A stretch of 31,084 bases of DNA from CAZQCI01 sp964592255 (lineage in GTDB: Bacteria > UBA10199 > SBBF01). The notes beneath the pieces were generated by a model that worked only from the letters and a program-made list of their open reading frames with translations, searched no databases and had not been told where the DNA came from. The stretch spans positions 1 to 31,084 of the forward strand of contig CAZQCI010000018.1 in assembly GCA_964592255.1 (NCBI GenBank), written 5' to 3'. How positions within the stretch are numbered: position 1 is the stretch's first letter; the number at the start of each line of letters is the position of its first letter. The position numbers and the translations under genes are program-made. This document shows positions 7,102 to 15,005 of this stretch, piece by piece.

Positions 7102-8850
7102 TCAAAATTCTTTAAGGCTTTTGGTGACTTCACTCTTGTGGGTCAAAAGGGTATTTAAGGCTTCGTGATCGCTTTTAAGTTCCGCCAATTTTATTTCCTC
7201 TGTAATTTTTTTTAGGCGGTTTTGCAGTTGTTTCTTTTTTAGTTTCTCCAAACAATCTTTTAAAGTCTTTTGGGCGATTTCTTCTTTATCCCACGTCTCA
7301 CTTCCCATGACAATTTCGGTAATCAGGCTTGCCGTTTGGTTAGCATTAGAGTCTGTTAGTAAATCGTCAATTCGTAACTTGCCGTGCTCTTTCATCTGTT
7401 GAACAAATTGTAGCCCTAATGATCTAAGCTCTTCGTCTTCAAATTGCTCAAAAATTTCTTGGCTCACAAGGGGATCCAAGGCAAGCGGATCTTTGACATA
7501 GAACCCAAGCAGGATTCTTTCAAGTGAAATTTTGCCTTCAAGTCGAGTAGGCGTGCGAGAATGTTCGGCATGCTTGTAACCACTTTTTGGCTCCAGGTCT
7601 TTAACATGAATGCCTAAAAAATTGGCCAACTTGGCTTGGTAGCTTTTTTGTTCCAGAGGGGAGGAAAGAGCTTCGATGTAGGGAAGAATCTTTCGGGCTG
7701 CTTCCACTTTATCCGAAACACGGGTACCGATATGGGTTAGGTTATCGACTAAAATCCATTCCATGGCTAAGGGGCTTTTTGTGAGAAGCTCTTCTAATTT
7801 TTGGGGGCCTTTTTTACGGATGAAGGAATCGGGGTCTTCTTGATCAGGAAGAAAAAGAACCCGTGGATGGAGGCCGGCCTGAAATATAATGGGGATGGCC
7901 CGAAGAGCGGCTTTTTTTCCAGCGGCGTCCCCATCAAATAGAAGGATTAAGTGTTCGGTTAAGCGTTGTAGTGTTTTAATTTGGGGTAAGGTTAAAGCAG
8001 TTCCTAAAGGAGCCACGACGTTTTTGATACCGTTTTGAGACAGGCTGATGAGGTCTAAATAACCTTCTACCAGAATGGCCTCATTTTTTTCTCGGATGCT
8101 TTTTTTGGCTTGGTAAAGGCCATAAATACTGTTGCCTTTGTGGTAAATAGGGGATTCGGGAGAATTAATGTACTTAGCCTCCTCCGTTTTAGAGTCATCT
8201 AATCTTCTGCCACCAAAACCGATAATTCGGTTTTCTGTGTCAATGAGGGGGAATAAGATGCGGTTACGGAAAAAATCGTAATATGACCCGTCTTTTCGTT
8301 TGCGTATGAGACCTACTTTTTCAGCCAGTTCTAGTGGTACTTTTTTGCTCAGTAGAAAACGTGTTAGACCGTCCCAAGAGTCGGGAGAAAAACCTATTTG
8401 AAATTCAGTAATTGTCTCTGGTTTTATTAAGCGTTTCTCAAGGTAGGAGGCTGCTTTTTTTCCATTCTGATTTTTAAGATTTTCGGTAAAAAACCAAGCG
8501 GCGTAGCGGTTAACTTTATAAAGAATTTCTCTTTGGTCTTTTTCTACTTTTTCTTTTTGGCTGTGTTGGAGGACCACACCTGCTTTATCGGCTAGTTTTT
8601 GAGCGGCTTCGGGAAAGGGGAGGTTTTCTACTTTCATTAAAAAGCCAAAGGCATTGCCTCCTTCGCCACAACCGAAACAGTGATAGATTTGTTTAGGGGC
8701 ACTGACCATGAAAGAAGGGGATTTTTCTTGATGAAAAGGGCATAGGCCACGGAAATTGGAACCCGCCTTTTTAAGAGGGACGTATTCGCCCACCAAGTCT
8801 ACAAGGTCAATTTTGGATAAAATGTTGTCGAGCTGTTCGCGTGGAATCAC
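7102..8850 (-). CDS. dnaG: DNA primase DnaG
   Basis: Primase that makes RNA primers for the replication fork, working with the replicative helicase. The 582 residues match the family length. The N-terminal CHC2 zinc finger is complete (C37, H40, C58, C61 in LCPFH ... HCFGCGEGG). The catalytic TOPRIM core follows with the acidic residue in ILVEGYLDL and the DxD in LLFDGDAAGKKAA. The C-terminal part (about 430-582) is the helicase-interaction region, less conserved and helical. The start is a GTG giving MIPREQLDNI, the family's usual opening, since an in-frame stop lies 13 codons upstream and no ATG intervenes; no clear Shine-Dalgarno sequence is seen. It follows yqeY by 22 bases, so co-transcription is likely. 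Confidence 0.97.
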   Translation of the reverse strand: MIPREQLDNILSKIDLVDLVGEYVPLKKAGSNFRGLCPFHQEKSPSFMVSAPKQIYHCFGCGEGGNAFGFLMKVENLPFPEAAQKLADKAGVVLQHSQKEKVEKDQREILYKVNRYAAWFFTENLKNQNGKKAASYLEKRLIKPETITEFQIGFSPDSWDGLTRFLLSKKVPLELAEKVGLIRKRKDGSYYDFFRNRILFPLIDTENRIIGFGGRRLDDSKTEEAKYINSPESPIYHKGNSIYGLYQAKKSIREKNEAILVEGYLDLISLSQNGIKNVVAPLGTALTLPQIKTLQRLTEHLILLFDGDAAGKKAALRAIPIIFQAGLHPRVLFLPDQEDPDSFIRKKGPQKLEELLTKSPLAMEWILVDNLTHIGTRVSDKVEAARKILPYIEALSSPLEQKSYQAKLANFLGIHVKDLEPKSGYKHAEHSRTPTRLEGKISLERILLGFYVKDPLALDPLVSQEIFEQFEDEELRSLGLQFVQQMKEHGKLRIDDLLTDSNANQTASLITEIVMGSETWDKEEIAQKTLKDCLEKLKKKQLQNRLKKITEEIKLAELKSDHEALNTLLTHKSEVTKSLKEF

Positions 8851-8872
8851 ATCGGGAAGATAGAAAATGTTT

Positions 8873-9325
8873 TTAGGAAAGGGAACCTAATTTTGTTTTT
8901 ACTTTTTCGGATAAGAGGCGTCCATCAAAGCGACCGGCAGTGGGTTCTTTAAGAGCCTTCATGACAGCCCCCATATCTTTGGGCCCTTTGGCTCCTGTTT
9001 CGTTGATGGCTTTGGTGATGAGGGCCTCTACTTCAGCTTCACTTAAAGATTGAGGTAGAAAAGATTGAATTACCTTGATTTCTTTTTCTTCTTTTTCAAT
9101 TAAGTCGGTTCTCCCACCAGCTTTGAACTGATCGATGGACTCTTGCCGTTGTTTGACCATGCTGGACAAAAGGGCAAAAAACTCCGTTTCGGTTAAAGGG
9201 TGTAAAAGCTCAATTTCCTTATTTTTAGCCGTTGATTTAATAAGGCGCACAGCAGCCAAGCGATCGGTATCGCGGGCTTTCATGGCCTCTTTCATTTCGG
9301 TTTCTAATTTTTGGAGGATACTCAT
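8873..9325 (-). CDS. yqeY: GatB/YqeY domain protein
   Basis: A 150-residue stand-alone YqeY protein, related to the tail domain of GatB amidotransferase. Family marks are the opening LETEMKEAMKARD, the LAAVRLIKSTAKNKEIE helix and the C-terminal GAKGPKDMGAVMKALK. Its role is not settled; the fold suggests contact with tRNA or tRNA-linked enzymes. It sits in its common place between rpsU and dnaG. The 102-base gap to rpsU contains a perfect 11-bp hairpin that may tune read-through. Confidence 0.92.
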   Translation of the reverse strand: MSILQKLETEMKEAMKARDTDRLAAVRLIKSTAKNKEIELLHPLTETEFFALLSSMVKQRQESIDQFKAGGRTDLIEKEEKEIKVIQSFLPQSLSEAEVEALITKAINETGAKGPKDMGAVMKALKEPTAGRFDGRLLSEKVKTKLGSLS

Positions 9326-9385
9326 TATCTGGTTGATTAACTTTCAATTGGTACAGTCTATTTTGTGCAACCATAAGTAATATCT

Positions 9386-9421
9386 GACTTTTGCCGGGCA
9401 CTAACGTACTCGGCAAAAGTC
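9386..9421 (-). promoter_or_regulatory. hairpin in the rpsU-yqeY gap
   Basis: GACTTTTGCCG (9386-9396) pairs perfectly with CGGCAAAAGTC (9411-9421) around a 14-base loop. It starts seven bases after the rpsU stop codon in the transcript. There is no U-run after the stem, so it is more likely an attenuation, processing or mRNA-stability element than an intrinsic terminator. In E. coli the same gap has a partial terminator that sets the rpsU/dnaG ratio. Confidence 0.55.
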
Positions 9422-9427
9422 GAATTA

Positions 9428-9619
9428 CTATAGTTCCCAATAGCGGCGACCGGTACGTTTTTTGGCAGCGGCACTTTTCTTTTTCCGTTTTACGGAAGGT
9501 TTGTCGTAGTGTTCGCGCTTACGGACTTCGGCCATAATGCCTTCTTTTTCGCACATTTTTTTAAAACGGCGCAAAGCGGCTTCGAAACTTTCTCCTTCTC
9601 TTACACTGATATCTGGCAT
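9428..9619 (-). CDS. rpsU: 30S ribosomal protein bS21
   Basis: Small-subunit ribosomal protein of 63 residues, the normal size. It carries the family's acidic-to-basic layout: MPDISVREGESFEAALRRFK, then KMCEKEGI, then the basic tail with KREHYDKPSVKRKKK. It takes part in translation initiation near the anti-Shine-Dalgarno end of 16S rRNA. It is the first gene of the cluster, preceded on the minus strand by a promoter with 17-base spacing. No good Shine-Dalgarno sequence is visible close to the ATG. Confidence 0.95.
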   Translation of the reverse strand: MPDISVREGESFEAALRRFKKMCEKEGIMAEVRKREHYDKPSVKRKKKSAAAKKRTGRRYWEL

Positions 9620-9665
9620 GGTTAAAAAATCACCCCGCTTTCGGTTTAATATTTAGGGGAGGGGG

Positions 9666-9694
9666 AACATAGGAGATTGGTATAGGGAAGTCAA
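9666..9694 (-). promoter_or_regulatory. rpsU cluster promoter
   Basis: On the minus strand TTGACT (9694-9689, 5/6) and TATGTT (9671-9666, 4/6) are spaced by 17 bases, giving +1 at about 9659 and a leader of about 40 bases before rpsU. It is the only good promoter pair in the 197-base gap between hisI and rpsU. Confidence 0.55.
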
Positions 9695-9741
9695 GTTTTT
9701 AGCTTTTGAGGTAGGGTATAGTTTGATTTATTTTAAAATGG

Positions 9742-9762
9742 CCCCCGACCAGGCCGCGGGGG
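9742..9762 (-). terminator. terminator-like hairpin after hisI
   Basis: CCCCCG (9742-9747) pairs with CGGGGG (9757-9762). On the minus strand, in the hisI direction, the stem is followed by CCATTTTAAAAT, a weak U-tract. Confidence 0.45.
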
Positions 9763-9816
9763 TGACGTTTTATAAATCTACAAAAAGCTTCAACTGGAGG
9801 CCTGCTAAAAGGCAGC

Positions 9817-10209
9817 TTATTTCTTATAAACCTTTTCTTCTTCAAAAACTTTATTGCCGACAGTTTTAACTTCTCCGTTTTCTATTTTTCTAAAAAAACA
9901 AGTGCGATAGCCCGTATGGCAGGCGGCTACTTTTTGGATGACTTTGACTAAAATACAGTCGGCATCGCAATCGAAATAAATTTCTTTCACTTCTTGGGTG
10001 TGTCCGGATGATTCTCCTTTAATCCACATTTTGTTGCGGGAACGGGAGTAGAAGGTGACGTAAGGGCCTTCGATAGTTTTGGCTACGGCTTCCTTGTTCA
10101 TGTAAGCCACCATGAGTACTTCGTTGTTGGTGGCATCTTGGACGACAGCAGGTATTAAGCCTTTGTCGTCAAACTTCATAGAATCGATGATCTGTGCGTA
10201 GTTGCTCAT
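9817..10209 (-). CDS. hisI: phosphoribosyl-AMP cyclohydrolase HisI
   Basis: Catalyses the third step of histidine biosynthesis, opening the purine ring of phosphoribosyl-AMP, in the cytoplasm. The magnesium DxDxD site is visible as FDCDADC, and the zinc cysteines lie in VAACHTG and YRTCFF, with WIKGESSGHTQEVKEI upstream as in the family. It is the single-domain form without a HisE pyrophosphohydrolase domain. The ATG at 10209 (130 residues) is preferred over a TTG 39 bases upstream, because the added MTRPAIPRKQSRI is not typical and MSNYAQIIDSMKFD aligns with normal starts. No other his gene is in the window. Confidence 0.93.
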   Translation of the reverse strand: MSNYAQIIDSMKFDDKGLIPAVVQDATNNEVLMVAYMNKEAVAKTIEGPYVTFYSRSRNKMWIKGESSGHTQEVKEIYFDCDADCILVKVIQKVAACHTGYRTCFFRKIENGEVKTVGNKVFEEEKVYKK

Positions 10210-10272
10210 AATGCGGCTTTGTTTACGCGGGATTGCCGGGCGTGTCAAAGTTTTTTTAGGTTAAAAAAATAT

Positions 10273-10301
10273 TTGACATTTTTTGATGAGACTGAAAATA
10301 T
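10273..10301 (+). promoter_or_regulatory. promoter of the three-gene cassette
   Basis: A perfect TTGACA (10273-10278) is followed after 17 bases by AAATAT (10296-10301). The latter is a poor hexamer but is preceded by TG in the extended -10 position. The predicted +1 at about 10308 falls inside the 45-bp palindrome, which would make that palindrome an operator. Confidence 0.45.
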
Positions 10302-10304
10302 GGG

Positions 10305-10349
10305 TTTCAATATTGAAAATGATTTTCAAAATCATTTTCAATATTGAAA
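10305..10349. promoter_or_regulatory. 45-bp perfect palindrome, candidate Fur-family operator
   Basis: Two 22-base arms (TTTCAATATTGAAAATGATTTT and its exact complement) flank a single central C. Inside it are overlapping 7-1-7 boxes such as TGAAAATGATTTTCA (10314-10328), close to the Fur consensus TGATAATnATTATCA (two differences), and TGATTTTCAAAATCA (10319-10333). It lies between hisI and the cassette, over the cassette's predicted start site and 12 bases before the first ORF. Binding by a Fur-family repressor is inferred from the box pattern; no regulator gene is nearby. Confidence 0.7.
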
Positions 10350-10361
10350 GAAAGGTGTCGT

Positions 10362-10523
10362 ATGGAAAAACGGGGCTGTCTGAGTTTGGTGATTGAAGAT
10401 GGTGAATATCTCACTCTGTTGTACTGGGAGCTGTCCACTCTCTTGCGAGAAAAATCGACTAAGAGAATAGAAGGAGACTCCTCATATGGTGACTATAAAA
10501 GGAGAGAACTAAATGAGTTATGA
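10362..10523 (+). CDS. small 53-aa hypothetical protein, first ORF of the cassette
   Basis: An ORF of 53 codons beginning MEKRGCLSLVIEDGEYLTLL and ending KRRELNEL, too short for the usual ORF cutoff. GAAAGAAAGG upstream can act as a weak Shine-Dalgarno sequence. It overlaps the start of the LysM gene by 11 bases, so translational coupling is possible. I recognise no family. It could instead be an untranslated leader, but its position right after the operator and its overlap with the next gene favour translation. The Gly-Cys-Leu-Ser start loosely recalls regulatory peptides but not CsrA. Confidence 0.45.
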   Translation: MEKRGCLSLVIEDGEYLTLLYWELSTLLREKSTKRIEGDSSYGDYKRRELNEL

Positions 10524-11529
10524 CTATGGTATCAACTTCGATTTTTTAAACCCTGTGACTTATTATGCAGATGAGCTTTTAGTGTGTAAGCCCGTTGAGC
10601 CACTTGACGATAAAAAAACCATTATTTTTGAACAACGCCCCTCTGTTGATAACATCGCAACACGTTTAAACCGAACGGCCCATCAGTTTACAGTGAATCT
10701 CTCCGGTGATTTAGAGGTTCGCTTTTTAAGTGGGGATACTTTGAGTTATTTTTCCCGTTTATCTGGTGTGTCTGTAGAAGACTTGAAACGACTCAATCAC
10801 ATTAGTGACGTTAAAAAAATACCTGTAGGTTTTTTACTTATTATTCCGATTGAGTCCTCTCCTAAAATAGTAGTCCCTCAGAAGCCGATGGCTTCTGCTC
10901 AGCTACCACCGGCCTCTCTAACCCAAGAAAGGTCGGATGATATTTTGGAGATTATTTCAGTCTTAGGCTCGGCTTTAACAGATACCGACTATTTATTAGC
11001 CGTTTTAAAGCAAGGAGATGAAGGGTTGGAAGTTATGTATGATATTGTTGTCGGTCATTGGGAGAGTACTTTGTTGATTTTGGTCGTGATGTTTACGTTA
11101 GCGGCATTAGCAGCAGGTACAGGGCCTTTAGCTCCTCTTGCTGCAGTAGCCATGTCCGGTGTTTTGTGGGGAGGTGCTCTTTATAGCGGTTATTTAGCCT
11201 TAAAAGGACTACATGCCGGTTATTTGCTTTATCGAAAAAATCCGACTGGAAACGCATGGACCAAGCCTGTCACTGAAGAATTTTGGGTTGGTATGGACAG
11301 TATTATTCTTGGTTTAGTGGGCATGGTTGGTCCGAGAGCTGCTGGAGCTACGATGAATAGAGCTGGCTTGAGTGGCTTGACAGAATCTGTTTCCACGTTT
11401 TTTGCAGGCAACAAAGTGGCTCAAAAGCTTCTTCCAGCAGTTTTGTTTTTGATACATTCCGGAGATGAAATTGTAGCTGGTCGTGCCTTGTATCATAAAT
11501 TGACTGAAGTTGAAGGAGTGAGCCCATGA
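10513..11529 (+). CDS. LysM-domain membrane protein without signal peptide
   Basis: A 338-residue protein with a strong Shine-Dalgarno sequence (AAAGGAG). Residues about 68-112 form a LysM domain (SGDTLSYFSRLSG, then VSVEDLKRLN, then IPVGFLLIIP), which usually binds peptidoglycan glycans. After a Pro/Ala/Gln linker (about 113-138) come hydrophobic, Gly/Ala-rich segments at about 185-203, 206-230 and 257-279, likely membrane-inserting, and an amphipathic C-terminus. There is no N-terminal signal peptide, odd for a LysM protein. It overlaps the next gene by ATGA. The layout (LysM, linker, hydrophobic Gly/Ala region) recalls secreted effectors or injection-machine cargo, but no toxin motif is recognised and function stays open. 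Confidence 0.7.
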   Translation: MSYDYGINFDFLNPVTYYADELLVCKPVEPLDDKKTIIFEQRPSVDNIATRLNRTAHQFTVNLSGDLEVRFLSGDTLSYFSRLSGVSVEDLKRLNHISDVKKIPVGFLLIIPIESSPKIVVPQKPMASAQLPPASLTQERSDDILEIISVLGSALTDTDYLLAVLKQGDEGLEVMYDIVVGHWESTLLILVVMFTLAALAAGTGPLAPLAAVAMSGVLWGGALYSGYLALKGLHAGYLLYRKNPTGNAWTKPVTEEFWVGMDSIILGLVGMVGPRAAGATMNRAGLSGLTESVSTFFAGNKVAQKLLPAVLFLIHSGDEIVAGRALYHKLTEVEGVSP

Positions 11530-11996
11530 CGGAACTGACTGTTAATATGTCCGTCGGCATGGAATATTCTGTAGGTTTTGAAACTGAAAAATGGATTTCC
11601 AGTTTAGCTTTAGCTACAGATTTTCAAAGTCTAAACCCAACTATTAATTTAGGGTATAAGACCGATCGAGGGTTTGGGGTGGGTGGCCATCTTGGCACTA
11701 CTTTAACATTTTCTCGTTCATGGAAGCCCGCTTTTTGGAATTGGGGACCTTATTTTGAATACATAGTAGATGTTAATGATTATGTCAGCTTGGGACCTCA
11801 TTATGAATTATCTTTTGAAAAACGTGGATTGAAGACGTTGGCTATTTCCCAAACCGCTCTGTTGCAAGCTGAGTTTGCCATGACAGACCATTTCACTTTA
11901 GCGTTGGGGCTAGGGATGAGTATGGGACTTTTTTCTTCTTCTAGTTTCAGTCCGGTAGTGGGGTTATCCATTGGATACACTATGGCCCGTTCTTAA
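11526..11996 (+). CDS. beta-rich protein, outer-membrane-barrel-like, unknown
   Basis: A 156-residue protein made of alternating polar and hydrophobic strands with many Gly, Phe, Trp and Tyr (for example INLGYKTDRGFGVGGHLGTT, and the last strand VVGLSIGYTMARS). This resembles a small outer-membrane beta-barrel of about eight strands, yet no signal peptide is present. Its ATG overlaps the stop of the LysM gene (ATGA), so the two products are probably made in fixed ratio and may interact. No family is recognised. It could equally be a soluble beta-sandwich. Confidence 0.65.
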   Translation: MTELTVNMSVGMEYSVGFETEKWISSLALATDFQSLNPTINLGYKTDRGFGVGGHLGTTLTFSRSWKPAFWNWGPYFEYIVDVNDYVSLGPHYELSFEKRGLKTLAISQTALLQAEFAMTDHFTLALGLGMSMGLFSSSSFSPVVGLSIGYTMARS

Positions 11997-12074
11997 ATAC
12001 GCCTGTTTTTAACAGAATACTTTGTTTCTAATACCCAGGTGTTTTGAACAAGACTCCTTTGCTGAAGAAGTTTG

Positions 12075-12911
12075 TTATTTTTTTGTAACCGAACGGATAG
12101 CCTCCATAATTTCGATGGGAACTGCTAAGACCACAGTGTTGGAAGCTGTGGGTCCCAAGCCATCGATGCTTTGAAGGGTTCGCAATTGCATCGCCCCGGG
12201 GCTTTCAGCCATGGTGCTGGCAGCGGCGGCCAAATTGATGGCTGCTTCTTTATCGCCTTCAGCTTTAGTGATGGTGGCACGTTTTTCACGTTCCGCAGAA
12301 GCTTGTCGGCTCATCATTTTCTTTAAATCTTCCGGCATGTCGATATCTTGGATTTTAATATTGCTGACGGACAAGCCCCATTTTGCGGTTTCTTTTTCCA
12401 CAGCAGCTTCAATTTCTTTTCCTATTTTTTCACGTTCAGCCAAAAGTTGGTCAAGCGTCATGCCACCAATGACATCTCTTAAAGTGGCTTGGGCATATTG
12501 GCTCATGGCGAATCCATAATGTTGTACTTGGATAATGGCGGATTCCACTTTGGTGACTTGAAAGTAAACAACACCATTGATGGAAACAGGAACGTTATCT
12601 TTAGTAATGACTTGCTGTTTTGGAATTTCCAAGGTGAGAATACGGGTGTCCACAAAAATGGCCCGATCGATGACGGGAATAACAAAGCAAAGACCAGGGC
12701 CTTTAGTGCCAACAAATTTTCCTAATCGTAATATGACAATGCGTTCCCATTGGTCGGCAACTTTAATGGCCATGGAAATAAGAAGTGCCAGAAAGAAGGC
12801 CCCAATATTGGCCAGGCCACCTAAAACGGGACTGATGAGGTGGAATGTGCTTGCAATTGCTTCAAAAATGGCAAGAAAAATGATAAAAAATAAAAAGTTA
12901 ACGGCTTTCAT
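12075..12911 (-). CDS. slipin / stomatin-like SPFH protein
   Basis: A membrane-anchored band-7 (SPFH) protein of 278 residues. Two hydrophobic segments fill residues about 3-55, followed by the SPFH core (QWERIVILRLGKF, then GPGLCFVIPVID, then RILTLEIPKQQVITKDNVPV) and a C-terminal coiled coil (MMSRQASAEREKRATITKAEGDK split by helices) for oligomer formation in membrane microdomains. The ATG at 12911 is chosen because AGGAG lies seven bases upstream; a longer ORF to 13001 lacks such a site. The usual NfeD partner is not next to it; RF3 is divergent. Confidence 0.9.
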   Translation of the reverse strand: MKAVNFLFFIIFLAIFEAIASTFHLISPVLGGLANIGAFFLALLISMAIKVADQWERIVILRLGKFVGTKGPGLCFVIPVIDRAIFVDTRILTLEIPKQQVITKDNVPVSINGVVYFQVTKVESAIIQVQHYGFAMSQYAQATLRDVIGGMTLDQLLAEREKIGKEIEAAVEKETAKWGLSVSNIKIQDIDMPEDLKKMMSRQASAEREKRATITKAEGDKEAAINLAAAASTMAESPGAMQLRTLQSIDGLGPTASNTVVLAVPIEIMEAIRSVTKK

Positions 12912-13037
12912 AGAAATCTCCTGTAATATTAACTGACAGTTACTAACGCACAAATAATTTTTTAGGTTTTGAGTTATCGTGCATCTTAGATAAAAAATCA
13001 ACTGGCATAATTTTAAGCAACACCCTAAAAGACGGGC

Positions 13038-14639
13038 GTGACCGACTTAGAAAACGAAATCAAACGACGTAAGACATTTGCCATTATTTCCCATCCTGAT
13101 GCGGGTAAGACGACAGTGACCGAAAAGTTGCTGCTTTTTGGCAATGCCATTCAAATGGCTGGAGTGGTTAAGGCTAAACGTGCCAAGCATTTTGCTACTT
13201 CCGACTGGATGGAGATTGAAAAGCAACGCGGTATTTCTGTGTCTTCTTCCGTGATGCAGTTTTCTTATAAGAACCATGAGGTGAATCTACTCGATACGCC
13301 GGGGCACGCTGATTTTAGTGAAGATACTTATCGTGTGTTAACAGCCGTGGATAGTGCTCTGATGATTATCGATTCGGCTAAAGGGATTGAAACTCAAACA
13401 AAACGTCTTTTTCAAGTCTGCCGTGATCGTCATATCCCCATCATGACGTTTATGAACAAGATGGACCGGGAAGGTCGTGATCCTTTTGATTTGGTGTCCG
13501 AAGTGGAGTCGGTTTTGGAGCTGCCGTGCGCTGTGGCTACCTGGCCCATTGGGCAGGGCAGTTTATTCAAAGGTGTGTATGATCGATTGAATAAATGCAT
13601 CCGGATTTTTGAGCCCAATAAAAAAACAATCGATTTCGAGCAGGAAATTTACACCGATCTTGATTTCCCGAAATTAAAAGAACGCGTGGGAGAAAATTTT
13701 CTTCAAAAATTACGTGAAGATTTGGAACTGATCGAGGGAGCCGGACATGTTTTTAATCGCGAGGATTATCTTGCCGGACATTTAAGCCCGGTTTTTTTTG
13801 GATCTGCCATTAATAATTTCGGTATTCAAGAATTGTTGGATACGTTTATCCAAGAGGCGCCATCACCTCTGCCACGTCCAGCGGACAAGCGTTTGGTGGA
13901 TCCTTACGAGGAAAAATTTACTGGGGTGATTTTTAAAATCCAGGCGAACATGGATCCTAAACATCGTGACCGTTTTGCTTTTTTAAGAATTTGTTCCGGA
14001 GAGTATGTGCAAGGAATGAGTGTCCATCATGTCCGGCAAGAACGGGATTTTAAAATCAATAATGCCACTCAATTTATGTCGCAGGAGCGTAAGAATATCG
14101 ATCGAGCGTATGCGGGTGATATTATCGGTATTCATGATCGTGGGAGTTTGATGATTGGTGATACACTAACGGAAGGGGAGTCACTCAAATTTACGGGTAT
14201 TCCTCAATTTTCGCCCGATTATTTTAGTCTGGTGGAACTCAAAAATCCCATCAAGATGAAACAATTGCAAAAAGGCTTGGAGCAATTGGCAGAAGAGGGA
14301 ACATCCCAGCTTTTTCGGCGTCGCTATAACTCTGATAGTATTTTAGGGGTGGTGGGAAAACTCCAGTTTGAGGTAGTGAAATTCCGATTGCTCAACGAAT
14401 ACGGCGCTGACGCTATTTTTACGCCGCTCAATTTTTCCTGCTCCCGTTGGTATCGCAGCGATAGAAAAGATCTTTTGGAAAAGTTCGAAGGTGATTACCG
14501 CGACCAAATGGTTTTTGATGTGCGAGGTTATCCGATGATACTGTTCAAAAACGATTGGGAAATGAATTATATTGCCGAAAAAAAACCTGAAGTTAAATTT
14601 TATTCCAGTTTATTGAATTATGAAAACGAAGATTTTTGA
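13038..14639 (+). CDS. prfC: peptide chain release factor 3 (RF3)
   Basis: Translational GTPase that removes RF1/RF2 from the ribosome after termination. GTPase motifs: SHPDAGKTT (about 18-26), EKQRGISVSSS (switch I, about 61-71), DTPGHAD (86-92) and NKMD (140-143). The 533 residues match the family (E. coli 529), and the C-terminal domains include the LQFEVV and RW segments typical of RF3 rather than EF-G. The start is GTG at 13038, giving MTDLENEIKRRKTFAIISHP. There is no strong Shine-Dalgarno sequence. Confidence 0.96.
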   Translation: MTDLENEIKRRKTFAIISHPDAGKTTVTEKLLLFGNAIQMAGVVKAKRAKHFATSDWMEIEKQRGISVSSSVMQFSYKNHEVNLLDTPGHADFSEDTYRVLTAVDSALMIIDSAKGIETQTKRLFQVCRDRHIPIMTFMNKMDREGRDPFDLVSEVESVLELPCAVATWPIGQGSLFKGVYDRLNKCIRIFEPNKKTIDFEQEIYTDLDFPKLKERVGENFLQKLREDLELIEGAGHVFNREDYLAGHLSPVFFGSAINNFGIQELLDTFIQEAPSPLPRPADKRLVDPYEEKFTGVIFKIQANMDPKHRDRFAFLRICSGEYVQGMSVHHVRQERDFKINNATQFMSQERKNIDRAYAGDIIGIHDRGSLMIGDTLTEGESLKFTGIPQFSPDYFSLVELKNPIKMKQLQKGLEQLAEEGTSQLFRRRYNSDSILGVVGKLQFEVVKFRLLNEYGADAIFTPLNFSCSRWYRSDRKDLLEKFEGDYRDQMVFDVRGYPMILFKNDWEMNYIAEKKPEVKFYSSLLNYENEDF

Positions 14640-14732
14640 TTTTTAAATCTTTTTTATTGGCATGACGTTCCATTCATGGTGATAATAAAAACGTTTTAAT
14701 TGTATAAACTTTTAACCCTTTCAAGGAAACTT

Positions 14733-14981
14733 ATGAAAAAAACTATCTTTATCTTTGTTTTAGTAGCTGTTTTTGGTTTGGGTATGGCTGATAGCTATGC
14801 CAAGAATACATCTTCGGATGATGCCACCACAGCGACCGCTGACCCTTCCACCTCCTCAACTAAGAAGCCGATAGCCAAGCCCACGACGGGCATGACTTGT
14901 GCTTCTTATGAGGAATGTTGTTCTTCAAATGATCGTGGTTGTATCATGTGTGCTAAAACAGGAACTTGTCCTAAGAAATAA
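14733..14981 (+). CDS. small secreted six-cysteine protein
   Basis: An 82-residue exported protein of unknown function. The N-terminus MKKTIFIFVLVAVFGLGMAD is a clear signal peptide with probable cleavage after DSYA. A Ser/Thr/Asp/Pro-rich linker (about 25-55) leads to a C-terminal module with six Cys (C-x6-CC-x6-C-x2-C-x5-C), probably disulfide-bonded. The ATG at 14733 with AAGGA upstream is preferred to a TTG 33 bases earlier. A strong terminator follows directly, so it is probably a single-gene unit. Confidence 0.7.
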   Translation: MKKTIFIFVLVAVFGLGMADSYAKNTSSDDATTATADPSTSSTKKPIAKPTTGMTCASYEECCSSNDRGCIMCAKTGTCPKK

Positions 14982-15005
14982 AGGATGATTCATTTTTAAG
15001 AAAAG

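Noticed and set aside
9386..9421. Intrinsic terminator after rpsU
   Set aside because: The stem is perfect but the following bases (AGATATTA) are not a U-run, so it is listed as a regulatory hairpin.
10210..10248. Longer hisI from a TTG
   Set aside because: The added 13 residues are not typical of HisI and no Shine-Dalgarno sequence supports the TTG.
10362..10523. 53-aa ORF as a CsrA-like regulator
   Set aside because: Only the opening Leu-Ser-Leu-Val pattern is similar; the conserved CsrA core is absent.
12002..12074. CTGTT-TTT-AACAG hairpin after the cassette as terminator
   Set aside because: Only a 5-bp A/T-rich stem without a following T-run; too weak to call.
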